Below, piece after piece: positions 1 to 6,240 of a stretch of 8,344 bases of DNA. The stretch lies in assembly GCA_017538635.1 (NCBI GenBank), contig JAFYIM010000478.1:1-8344 (forward strand), given 5' to 3'. Numbering within the stretch: position 1 is the first letter of the stretch; each line of letters opens with the position of its first letter. A program made the translations under genes and the position numbers. Below the pieces are notes generated by a model. It saw only the letters and a program-made list of their open reading frames with translations, did not search any database and was not told where the DNA came from. Source of the DNA: a bacterium. GTDB lineage: Bacteria; UBA3054.

Positions 1-37
1 CGGTCAGTCAAGGCACGCGAAATAGATCCCTTGTATA
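1..37 (+). other. Left edge: probable 3' end of an upstream gene, frame unresolved
   Basis: Three forward frames are open from the edge and close near the rarA start: a TGA at 43-45 (8-base overlap with rarA), a TAA at 36-38 (a TAATG junction) and a TAG at 23-25. Given the tight packing elsewhere in the window, one of these is likely the end of an upstream gene in the same operon. The remnant is too short to say which frame is real. No Shine-Dalgarno site for rarA is visible here. Confidence 0.25.
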
Positions 38-1465
38 ATGACTGACGAACCTGAACTTTTTTCCTTTTCAAGCGAAAGAGATATTCCCGGCGATCCCGCG
101 CTTAATCTGACCGAGAACGCCGAAAACAGCAGCGCGCCTCTGGCCTTCCGTATGCGCCCCCGCGATCTAAGCGAGATCGCCGGGCAGAAGCATCTTATTT
201 ACGAAGGCTCTCTACTTGAGCGCGCCATTCTTGCTGACAAGCTCTCCAGTGCCATCTTCTTCGGCCCTCCGGGCTGCGGGAAGACGACTCTGGCGGAAGT
301 AATCGCTTTGACGACGAAGCGGCCTTTCTGCCGCCTGTCCGCCGTCGCTTCCAGCGTCAAGGACGTCAGGGACGTCGTCGATTTTTCGAGATCAAGGAGA
401 AAGGCCGGGCGCCTGGGCGCGGTGCTTTTCCTCGACGAGATCCACCGTTTCAACAAGGCGCAGCAGGATGTCCTTTTGCCGCACGTTGAGAACGGCACGC
501 TTATTCTTATCGGCGCGACGACCGAGAATCCTTACTTCGCTTTGAACAACGCGCTTCTTTCCCGCTCCCGCATCTTCCAGTTCAAGCCGCTGGAAAAGGA
601 AGACATCCTGGCGGTCCTGGAAAGGGCCCTACGAGATGAGGAGAGGGGACTTGGAAAGATGGACCTTACGGTCGAACCTGACGCTTTGTCTTTCCTAGCC
701 CAGCGCTGCGAAGGCGACGCCAGAGTCGCGCTGAACGCCCTGGAACTGGCGGCCACGACCACCAAACCCGACGCAAAGGGCAGAGTCAACGTTACGATTA
801 AAGACGCCGAGGCCTCTTTGCAGAAGAAAGTTTTGCTCTACGACCGTGACGGCGACGGACATTACGACACTATTTCCGCCTTCATCAAGTCGATGCGGGG
901 AAGCGACCCGGACGCCGCGCTCTACTGGCTTGCCAAGATGCTGCAGGCCGGCGAGGACCCCAGGTTCATCGCGCGCCGCATGGTCATCTTCGCGAGCGAG
1001 GACATCGGCTGCGCCGATTACCTTGCCCTGCCTCTGGCGATGGCGGCTTACCAGGCGGCCGAAAGGATCGGCATGCCGGAAGTGAGGATCAACCTCGGCC
1101 ACGTCGTCACCTACCTTGCCTGCTGCCCGAAGAGCAACGCGGCCTACATGGGCCTGGAAGCGGCCTGGAAGGACGTGGCGGAGAACATCACGATGGAAGT
1201 GCCCGATCACCTGAAAGACTCCCATTACAAGGGCGCGAAGGACCTGGGCCACGGCGAGGGCTACGAATACAGCCACAACGCCGAGGGGCACTTTAGCGCG
1301 GCTCAGGAATACATGCCCCTTGAGAAACTGTACTATAAGCCCACACGCTTCGGCGCGGAGGAGAGAATAAATGAACGACTGTCCAATTGGCGCAACCAAA
1401 GAAGAGCTGCGCGCGAGAATGCGCGCTCTGAGAAAGGCGCTGACGAAGGAAGCAAGAAGCTCTGA
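38..1465 (+). CDS. rarA: Replication-associated recombination protein A (RarA/MgsA, AAA+ ATPase)
   Basis: RarA is a cytoplasmic, tetrameric AAA+ ATPase related to clamp-loader subunits and eukaryotic WRNIP1. It acts at stalled replication forks and single-strand gaps. The 475-residue product shows Walker A GPPGCGKTT (76-84), Walker B LFLDEIHRF (130-138), sensor 1 ATTENPYF (160-167), an arginine-finger segment SRSRIF (175-180) and sensor 2 around GDARVALN (226-233). The RarA-specific C-terminal tetramerisation region follows, with YDRDGDGHYD (268-277), EDIG (321-324) and GYEYSHN (408-414). It is somewhat longer than the roughly 420-450 residues usual for the family, with extra residues before the conserved 'MRPR' block (39-42) and a charged tail after about 450. 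The ATG at 38 has no visible Shine-Dalgarno site but is the only ATG before the conserved core; translation may be coupled to an upstream gene. Residues 445-475 are encoded in DNA that also encodes the start of the next gene. Family assignment is secure; the exact start is less so. Confidence 0.96.
   Translation: MTDEPELFSFSSERDIPGDPALNLTENAENSSAPLAFRMRPRDLSEIAGQKHLIYEGSLLERAILADKLSSAIFFGPPGCGKTTLAEVIALTTKRPFCRLSAVASSVKDVRDVVDFSRSRRKAGRLGAVLFLDEIHRFNKAQQDVLLPHVENGTLILIGATTENPYFALNNALLSRSRIFQFKPLEKEDILAVLERALRDEERGLGKMDLTVEPDALSFLAQRCEGDARVALNALELAATTTKPDAKGRVNVTIKDAEASLQKKVLLYDRDGDGHYDTISAFIKSMRGSDPDAALYWLAKMLQAGEDPRFIARRMVIFASEDIGCADYLALPLAMAAYQAAERIGMPEVRINLGHVVTYLACCPKSNAAYMGLEAAWKDVAENITMEVPDHLKDSHYKGAKDLGHGEGYEYSHNAEGHFSAAQEYMPLEKLYYKPTRFGAEERINERLSNWRNQRRAARENARSEKGADEGSKKL
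1357..1363 (+). promoter_or_regulatory. Strong Shine-Dalgarno site inside rarA for the cyclo-ligase gene
   Basis: GGAGGAG lies 7 bases upstream of the ATG at 1371. It is one of the best ribosome-binding sites in the window and lies wholly within the rarA coding sequence. It is the main reason for accepting a start that overlaps rarA by 95 bases. Confidence 0.75.
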
Positions 1466-1985
1466 AACGCGGGAAGTGGTGAGGAAAATAACCGCCAGCC
1501 TGGCTTACCAGAGGGCCCGCGTGGTTGTCTCCTACATGGCTTTGGGCAGCGAACTGGATCTTGCCGCCGCAAACGAAGCGGCCCTCGCCGAGGGCAAAAA
1601 ACTCGTTTTGCCGGTGGTTAAGGGAAAAGACTTGATCTTTAGGGAAGTGGGGGGACTTACTGAGGAATATTTCAAGGTAGGTTCTTTCGGGATAAGGGAA
1701 CCAAGGGAGGAGCTTCCTCTCTGGAACCCAATGGAAGAACGTTTCAATACGCTCTGGCTTCTGCCCGGCGTAGCTTTCGACAAAGAGTGCCGGAGGCTGG
1801 GCCAAGGCGGGGGCTATTACGACAGAACGCTGGAAAGGCTCCGCTCTTTCCGGCGCGCCGGAGATACAGTAGCCGGCGTGGCATTTGATTGCCAGATAGC
1901 GGACAGGATCCCGACTGAAGAGTGGGACAGGGCCCTGGACCTCGTTATATCGCCAGGGGACATCTATATTAATCAACATATATAA
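1371..1985 (+). CDS. 5-formyltetrahydrofolate cyclo-ligase (methenyl-THF synthetase)
   Basis: The enzyme uses ATP to convert 5-formyl-THF to 5,10-methenyl-THF, returning an inactive and inhibitory folate to the one-carbon pool (EC 6.3.3.2, the YgfA/YqgN/MTHFS family). The 204-residue cytosolic protein is a normal family length. Visible family blocks are an N-terminal basic helix (TKEELRARMRALRKAL, 9-24), YMALGSELD (55-63), GSFGIREP (104-111), LLPGVAFD (130-137), the glycine-rich nucleotide/substrate loop RLGQGGGYYDRTL (142-154), VAFDCQI (170-176) and the closing PTEEWDRALDLVIS (181-194). The ATG at 1371 has a strong GGAGGAG site and places the conserved helix near residue 10, as expected. The next in-frame ATG (residue 17) would remove part of this helix. 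The gene overlaps the end of rarA by 95 bases and is followed 8 bases later by rny. The symbol varies between organisms (ygfA, yqgN, fau, fthC), so none is given. Confidence 0.95.
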   Translation: MNDCPIGATKEELRARMRALRKALTKEARSSETREVVRKITASLAYQRARVVVSYMALGSELDLAAANEAALAEGKKLVLPVVKGKDLIFREVGGLTEEYFKVGSFGIREPREELPLWNPMEERFNTLWLLPGVAFDKECRRLGQGGGYYDRTLERLRSFRRAGDTVAGVAFDCQIADRIPTEEWDRALDLVISPGDIYINQHI

Positions 1986-1988
1986 GGA
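1984..1988 (+). promoter_or_regulatory. Shine-Dalgarno site of rny, overlapping the previous stop codon
   Basis: AAGGA begins in the TAA stop (1983-1985) of the cyclo-ligase gene and lies 5 bases before the rny ATG at 1994. A ribosome terminating on the upstream gene would cover this site, which fits translational coupling. Confidence 0.6.
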
Positions 1989-1993
1989 TAAAA

Positions 1994-3574
1994 ATGGAAC
2001 AGCTGACAACGCAAACGTTAGTTCTGATCGCGGCCGCGGCGGCGGTAGGCTTCATCCTTGGAGCCATAATCTTAAGCGCCATCCATAAAGCCAAGGAGCG
2101 CTCAAGGGAAAACAAAGTCAAGGACGAAGCCAGAAGACTGATCGACAAGGCCAAAAGGGAAGCTCATCAGATCAAGAGGGAAAGCGATCTGGAACTGAAG
2201 GACAAAGAGCATAAAATGCGCCTCGACTTCGAGAACAGCACCAAGGACACCAGGCGCGAACTGAAGAAGGAAGAGGAGAGGATAGAGCAGAAGAAGGCCG
2301 CCTGCGACAAGCGCGCCGACCAGATCGAGCAGAAAGAGCAGGCCTTGGAAAACGACAGGGCTAAGCTCGTTTTCGAACGCAAGCAGATAGACCTCAGCAA
2401 GGAGAAAGTGGAAAAACTGATCCAGGAAGAGGAAGCCGCCTTGCAGCGCGTGGCGGGCCTTTCCCGCGAAGAAGCCATAAAGAGCTTAAGGGAAAAGCTT
2501 GAACGCGAAGTCGAGTACGACGCCGCGAACCTTATCCGCCGCCGTCAGCAGGAAGCTGAGGAGCAGGCCCATTCCGTCGCCTGCGACATCATTGCGAGAG
2601 CCATCCAGCGCTGCGCAAGTGAGTACGTGGCCGAGAATACGGTCGCTTCCGTAAGCCTTCCCAGCGATGACCTGAAGGGCCGCATCATCGGCCGCGAGGG
2701 CCGCAACATCAGGGCCCTCGAGCAGGAGACCGGCGTTGAGATATTGATAGACGATACGCCGAACGCGGTCGTCATCTCCGGCTTCGACCCGGTGAGAAGA
2801 GAGATCGCCAAGAGAACCCTGGAACGCTTGATCGCGGACGGCCGCATCCACCCGGCCCGTATCGAGGAAGTCTTGAACGCCGTGAGAAGCGAGATTGACC
2901 AGGAGATCGAGGAAGCCGGTCAGAAAGCCTGCCTGGACCTCGGCATCAGCGGCTTGCACCCCGAACTGGTGAAGCTCGTCGGCCGTTTGAAATTCCGCAC
3001 GAGCTACGGCCAGAACTTGCTGGCGCACTCCATCGAGGTCTCTAAGATCATGGGCGCCCTCAGTACCGAAATGAGAGAGGATCCGACGCTCGCCAAACGC
3101 GCCGGCCTTTTGCACGATATCGGCAAGGCCGTTGACCATGAGGTCGAGGGCCCGCACGCCTCTATCGGCGCCGAGTTGGCCAGACATTACCAGGAATGCG
3201 ACAAGGTCGTCAACGCGATCGCGGCGCACCACAACGAAACGGAAGCCAAGTCCCGTATGGCGGTCCTTTGCAGCGCGGCTGACGCGATCAGTGCGGCCAG
3301 GCCCGGCGCCCGCAGCGAGGCTTACGACACCTATCTGAGGCGCATCGAGCAACTAGAAAAGATCGCCGGCGAGATCGAGGGCGTCCAGAACGCCTTCGCG
3401 GTCCAGGCCGGACGCGAACTCAGAGTCATAGTCGATGCCGAGAGCATCGACGATAACAAGATGCTGGTCATCGCGAGAGACATCGCCAAGCGCGTCTCCG
3501 ACGAGGTCCAGTTCCCCGGCCAGATCAAGGTCTGCGTGGTCAGGGAGACCAGAGTCGTCGAGTACGCGAAATGA
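1994..3574 (+). CDS. rny: Ribonuclease Y (membrane-anchored endoribonuclease)
   Basis: RNase Y is a membrane-tethered endonuclease that initiates bulk mRNA decay in many bacteria lacking RNase E. The 526-residue product has the full family architecture and usual length (B. subtilis enzyme about 520). An N-terminal transmembrane helix spans about 8-28. It is followed by a long, highly charged coiled coil (about 32-200, rich in Lys, Glu and Arg), a KH RNA-binding domain with GRIIGREGRNIRALE (229-243), and an HD phosphohydrolase domain with H345, the HDIGK motif at 374-378, H412/H413 and D430. The C-terminus VVEYAK is typical. The ATG at 1994 has AAGGA 5 bases upstream and starts directly before the membrane anchor. 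The stop overlaps the ymdB start by 4 bases (ATGA). Pairing with ymdB is a widespread arrangement. All metal-binding HD residues appear intact. Confidence 0.98.
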   Translation: MEQLTTQTLVLIAAAAAVGFILGAIILSAIHKAKERSRENKVKDEARRLIDKAKREAHQIKRESDLELKDKEHKMRLDFENSTKDTRRELKKEEERIEQKKAACDKRADQIEQKEQALENDRAKLVFERKQIDLSKEKVEKLIQEEEAALQRVAGLSREEAIKSLREKLEREVEYDAANLIRRRQQEAEEQAHSVACDIIARAIQRCASEYVAENTVASVSLPSDDLKGRIIGREGRNIRALEQETGVEILIDDTPNAVVISGFDPVRREIAKRTLERLIADGRIHPARIEEVLNAVRSEIDQEIEEAGQKACLDLGISGLHPELVKLVGRLKFRTSYGQNLLAHSIEVSKIMGALSTEMREDPTLAKRAGLLHDIGKAVDHEVEGPHASIGAELARHYQECDKVVNAIAAHHNETEAKSRMAVLCSAADAISAARPGARSEAYDTYLRRIEQLEKIAGEIEGVQNAFAVQAGRELRVIVDAESIDDNKMLVIARDIAKRVSDEVQFPGQIKVCVVRETRVVEYAK

Positions 3575-4341
3575 GAATCATCCTGTTCGGGGACGTGGTC
3601 GGCCGCAGCGGCCGGACCGTCCTACTTAAGCATCTACCTAAACTGAAGGCCCAGTACGAGGCGGACTTCTGCGTTGCCAACGCCGAGAACGCCGCCGGCG
3701 GCAGCGGGCTGACGGTCGATATCGCCAAGGAGCTTTTGGCGGGCGGCGTGGACGTCATCACTTTGGGCGACCACGCCTTCCGTCAGAAGGACTACCGCGA
3801 GATGCTCTCCCTAAACCGCATCGTCCGCCCTTCCAACGCCATCACTTCCAGCGTAGGATCTGGCTTTTTGGAGACCAAGTGGAAGAATACCGACGTCGCG
3901 GTCATCAATCTGCAAGGGCAGACTTTCATGCAGCCCAGCCAGAATCCCTTCGTGGAAGTGGACAAGATCCTAGAGCAAATAAAAGCCAAAGTGATAATAA
4001 TAGACTTCCACGCCGAGGCCACCAGCGAGAAGATCGCCATGGGCCATCACCTCAACGGCAAGGTGTCCGTTATCGTCGGTACTCACACGCACGTACAGAC
4101 CGCGGACGCAAAAATTCTCCACCACGGGACCGCTTACTTAACGGACCTTGGTATGGTCGGCCCTGAGGAGTCCGTCATCGGCAGGGAAATAGAGCCGGTA
4201 TTGGAGCATTTCATCACCGGTCTTCCCCAGAAATTCCATGTGGCGGACGGCCCCTGCCAGGTTTCCGGCGCGGTCGTCGAAGTCGATGAAACCACAGGAT
4301 CTGCTAAGAGCATTCAAACTTTCTCCAAAGTTATGGAGTGA
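3571..4341 (+). CDS. ymdB: YmdB-family metallophosphoesterase (2',3'-cyclic-nucleotide phosphodiesterase type)
   Basis: Members of this family are dinuclear-metal phosphoesterases. B. subtilis YmdB hydrolyses cyclic nucleotides and influences biofilm and motility gene expression; the gene often follows rny. The 256-residue product is of normal length and has the single compact family domain: FGD at 6-8, NAEN at 37-40, a GDH motif at 66-68, DFHAEATSEK (145-154), GTHTHVQT (170-177) and GMVGPEESVIG (194-204). By alignment from memory with B. subtilis YmdB, predicted metal ligands are D8, E39, N40, residue 67, H147, H172 and H174. Residue 67 is Asp here instead of the usual Asn of the GNH motif. 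No signal peptide is seen, so the protein is cytoplasmic. Translation starts in an ATGA overlap with rny and has only a weak ribosome site, so coupling is likely. The stop lies 7 bases before a strong hairpin that covers the preferred comF start. The exact physiological substrate cannot be read from sequence. Confidence 0.93.
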   Translation: MRIILFGDVVGRSGRTVLLKHLPKLKAQYEADFCVANAENAAGGSGLTVDIAKELLAGGVDVITLGDHAFRQKDYREMLSLNRIVRPSNAITSSVGSGFLETKWKNTDVAVINLQGQTFMQPSQNPFVEVDKILEQIKAKVIIIDFHAEATSEKIAMGHHLNGKVSVIVGTHTHVQTADAKILHHGTAYLTDLGMVGPEESVIGREIEPVLEHFITGLPQKFHVADGPCQVSGAVVEVDETTGSAKSIQTFSKVME

Positions 4342-4348
4342 GAAGCTG

Positions 4349-4379
4349 GCGCTTCCCATGGACGAAACATGGGAAGCGC
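4349..4379 (+). promoter_or_regulatory. Perfect 12-bp hairpin enclosing the comF start codon
   Basis: GCGCTTCCCATG (4349-4360) and CATGGGAAGCGC (4368-4379) are exact reverse complements with a 7-base loop (GACGAAA). The stem can extend by one G-U and one A-U pair at the base. The preferred comF ATG (4358-4360) forms the top of the left arm. The stem begins 7 bases after the ymdB stop, within reach of a terminating ribosome. A six-T run (4391-4396) follows only after 11 unpaired bases, and it encodes the conserved LFFPP segment of ComF. A canonical intrinsic terminator is therefore less likely than an element that masks the start codon, although partial termination or attenuation is possible. 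Confidence 0.55.
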
Positions 4380-5098
4380 TATCCGCTCTCTTTTTTCCTC
4401 CCGTCTGTTATTATTGCAAGGCGCCCCTGGACAGCCGCGGCGGGAGAAAACTCTGCCCTCGCTGCCGGGAACTACTGAAATTAGTAGAAGCGCCTTATTG
4501 CCTCGGCTGCTCCAAAACAAACGTTATCCTCGACGAGGAAACGCTCCTCTGCCCCGACTGTCAAACCAGATCCAAGCGCGCCCCCCTCTCCAGAGTAATT
4601 GCCGGCGCCGCTTACGAGGGCCTTGTCCCGCACCTCATTTCGAAATTCAAATACGGGCGCTGCCGCTATCTCGCGGACCCTCTGACGGACATAATAATGG
4701 CGCATCCGGAGTTCAACGTCCTAGCGCCGCACATCGCCTGTCTTGTTCCCGTTCCCATGCACTGGACGAGGAAGATAATCAGGGGCTTCAACCAATCTGA
4801 AGATCTTGCCTACGAGCTTTCAAGAAGGACGAAGATCCCGGTCGTCCCGGCCCTCAAGAGGGTGCGCTACCATTCCTCCCAAGCTGGGCTCAAAAGAGAC
4901 GAGAGGATGCGCAACCTTGGCGGGGCTTTCCAATTCGACAAAAGCTACTGTAAGCGCTTCAAAAACCTGCCCAAAAGCAAGCTTGTGGCCATAATCGACG
5001 ACGTCTGCACGACCGGCACGACCGCCGAGCTCTGCGCCCGCCAGCTTAAGCTTAGCGGCGCGAAAAACATCATTCTTCTTAGCGCCGCCAAGACCTGA
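4358..5098 (+). CDS. comF: ComF-family phosphoribosyltransferase-fold protein (double zinc finger)
   Basis: ComF proteins support DNA uptake during natural transformation in competent species, but they are also common in bacteria not known to be competent. Their biochemical role is not well settled. The 246-residue product has the typical layout. A short N-terminus ends in LFFPPVC. Four CxxC pairs follow (C17/C20, C33/C36, C48/C51, C65/C68), enough for two zinc sites. Next comes a type I phosphoribosyltransferase domain with VPVPMHWTRKIIRGFNQS (starting about 129) and the PRPP-binding loop IIDDVCTTGTT (212-222). Start choice is uncertain. ATG 4358 gives a family-like N-terminus, but its nearest purine-rich stretches are weak or too distant. 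In-frame ATGs at 4286 and 4238 lie inside ymdB, lack ribosome sites, and would add 24 or 40 residues. The gene is last in the left block and is followed by a 104-base gap. Its start codon is within a hairpin. Confidence 0.88.
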   Translation: MDETWEALSALFFPPVCYYCKAPLDSRGGRKLCPRCRELLKLVEAPYCLGCSKTNVILDEETLLCPDCQTRSKRAPLSRVIAGAAYEGLVPHLISKFKYGRCRYLADPLTDIIMAHPEFNVLAPHIACLVPVPMHWTRKIIRGFNQSEDLAYELSRRTKIPVVPALKRVRYHSSQAGLKRDERMRNLGGAFQFDKSYCKRFKNLPKSKLVAIIDDVCTTGTTAELCARQLKLSGAKNIILLSAAKT

Positions 5099-5099
5099 A

Positions 5100-5140
5100 A
5101 AGCGCGAAAACCCGCTCCTATAAAGGGAAAAGACGCGCTT
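5100..5140 (+). terminator. Possible weak transcription terminator after comF
   Basis: AAGCGCG (5100-5106) and CGCGCTT (5134-5140) can form a 7-bp GC-rich stem directly after the comF stop. The loop is long (27 bases), and the bases after the stem (GGGCAAATTATG) contain no clear T run. The position suits a terminator, but the structure is atypical. Confidence 0.25.
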
Positions 5141-5177
5141 GGGCAAATTATGCTATCATATAAAATACTTTTATAAT
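5139..5177 (+). promoter_or_regulatory. Candidate sigma-70-type promoter for purM-purH
   Basis: TTGGGC (5139-5144) is followed after 16 bases by TAAAAT (5161-5166), giving a fair -35/-10 pair and a leader of about 30 bases. A consensus TATAAT also lies at 5172-5177. Its -35 position (TATGCT, 5149-5154) is poor, and it would leave a leader of about 18 bases that still includes the purM ribosome site. The region is strikingly AT-rich compared with its surroundings and contains an imperfectly regulated-looking repeat, TATAAAA/TTTTATA (5159-5165 and 5169-5175). It is the only long intergenic gap in the window and precedes a new functional block. Confidence 0.55.
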
Positions 5178-5190
5178 GTGTGTTCATAAA

Positions 5191-5194
5191 GGAG
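5191..5194 (+). promoter_or_regulatory. Shine-Dalgarno site that decides the purM start
   Basis: GGAG lies 8 bases before the ATG at 5203. An in-frame ATG at 5176 has no ribosome site, and it overlaps the TATAAT box, so it would be upstream of the transcript if that box is used. The start at 5203 also gives a 345-residue PurM, the usual length. Confidence 0.75.
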
Positions 5195-5202
5195 AAGGTA
5201 AA

Positions 5203-6240
5203 ATGAAATCAAAGTACACTGAGGCCGGTGTCGATATCGACAAGGGTAATCAGATCGTAAAGGACATCAAGGGCATGGTCCGCTCCACTTTCAGCCCCGC
5301 GGTCTTGGCTGACATCGGGCTTTTCGGCGGACTCTACGACATCACCGGTTTGGGCGAAGGCGAAAACGTTCTCGTCGCCTCCATTGACGGCGTCGGCACG
5401 AAACTGCACCTGGCCGCGCAGCTGAACCGCTTCCGCGGCGTCGGCCACGACATCGTTGCCCACTGCTGCGACGACATCGTTGTCCAGGGCGCCAGGCCGC
5501 TCTTTTTCTTAGACTACGTGGCGGCCGCTGACCTCACCGTGGAAGGCGTGACGGAGATCGTGGCGGGCATTACGGAAGAGTGCCGCACCAACCACTGCGC
5601 GCTTCTTGGCGGCGAGACAGCGGAGATGCCCGGCACCTACTGCCGCGGCCAGTACGACCTGGCGGGCTGCATCGTCGGCGTCGTCAACCGCAAAAAGCTC
5701 ATAGACGGCAAGACCATCAAGCCCGGCGACGTCGCGGTGGCGCTCCCCAGTTCCGGTCTGCACACCAACGGCTTCTCCCTGGCGAGGAAGATCCTCTTCC
5801 AGGACGGCGGCTACGACCTCAGCTACATGCCGGAAGCCGGCGGCCCGACCTTAGGCGACATCCTGCTTGAGCCGCACCGCTCCTACATTCCGACGGTCTT
5901 GCCTCTCATCGACGCCATTCCCGTAAAGGGCCTCGCCCACATCACGGGCGGCGGTCTCTACGAGAACGTTCCCCGTATCCTTCCGGAAGGCACGGGCGTC
6001 ACTTTCGACGCCAAGGCTTTCCCGGTGCCCTTCATCTACCAGTTCATGCAGAAGCTGGGCGAAGTCGATCCTAAGGAAATGTACCGCGTCTTCAACATGG
6101 GCATAGGCTTAGTGATCTTCGTTTCTCCTGAGAACGCCGAGACGGTCATCCGTTTCGCCAGGGAAAAACAGAACCTTCCCGCCGCCGTCATCGGCAAGGT
6201 GACGGAAGGCGACCGTAAGGTGGAGATCGTCAACCTGTGA
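5203..6240 (+). CDS. purM: Phosphoribosylformylglycinamidine cyclo-ligase (AIR synthetase)
   Basis: PurM closes the imidazole ring in step five of de novo purine synthesis, converting FGAM and ATP to AIR. It is a cytosolic homodimer. The product is 345 residues, equal to the usual bacterial length. Conserved blocks are DGVGTK (62-67), CDDIVVQGARPLFFLDY (89-105), LLGGETAEMPG (134-144), PSSGLHTNGFSLAR (182-195), LAHITGGGL (244-252) and FNMGIG (297-302). In the second block the common enterobacterial form is CVNDIVVQGA; here it is CCDDIVVQGA, an Asn-to-Asp change at residue 90. The substrate- and nucleotide-binding loops otherwise look intact. The gene opens the right block behind the candidate promoter. 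Its TGA stop overlaps the GTG start of the following cysteine-cluster gene by 3 of 4 bases (GTGA), so the two are probably translated together. Confidence 0.98.
   Translation: MKSKYTEAGVDIDKGNQIVKDIKGMVRSTFSPAVLADIGLFGGLYDITGLGEGENVLVASIDGVGTKLHLAAQLNRFRGVGHDIVAHCCDDIVVQGARPLFFLDYVAAADLTVEGVTEIVAGITEECRTNHCALLGGETAEMPGTYCRGQYDLAGCIVGVVNRKKLIDGKTIKPGDVAVALPSSGLHTNGFSLARKILFQDGGYDLSYMPEAGGPTLGDILLEPHRSYIPTVLPLIDAIPVKGLAHITGGGLYENVPRILPEGTGVTFDAKAFPVPFIYQFMQKLGEVDPKEMYRVFNMGIGLVIFVSPENAETVIRFAREKQNLPAAVIGKVTEGDRKVEIVNL

Noticed and set aside
34..39. TATAAT at the rarA start as a -10 promoter box
   Set aside because: Transcription from it would begin after the ATG at 38, no convincing -35 is present, and no alternative in-frame rarA start exists before the conserved core.
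1300..1371. 6S RNA or zapA upstream of the cyclo-ligase, as in many bacteria
   Set aside because: The upstream DNA is rarA coding sequence right up to and beyond the cyclo-ligase start, leaving no room for an RNA gene.
695..1399. Long antisense open frame (234 codons) opposite rarA
   Set aside because: It lies on the complement of a clearly conserved gene; long open antisense frames are expected in GC-rich coding DNA, and its translation shows no family motif.
1849..1862. Perfect 14-bp palindrome TCCGGCGCGCCGGA in the cyclo-ligase gene
   Set aside because: A palindrome of this length is expected about 0.5 times by chance in a window this size, more in GC-rich DNA, and it lies in coding sequence.
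1293..2009. Antisense open frame (238 codons) across the rarA/cyclo-ligase junction
   Set aside because: It is opposite two conserved genes; no ribosome site or domain signal supports it.
2486..3352. Long antisense open frame (288 codons) opposite rny
   Set aside because: It mirrors the codon bias of rny, has no recognisable motif and lies entirely within a secure gene.
4391..4396. Six-T run after the comF hairpin as proof of an intrinsic terminator
   Set aside because: It begins 11 bases past the stem and encodes the conserved LFFPP residues of ComF, so the T run is explained by coding; termination remains only possible.
5176..5202. Longer purM starting at ATG 5176
   Set aside because: It has no ribosome site and adds nine non-conserved residues, whereas ATG 5203 has GGAG at good spacing and gives the standard length.
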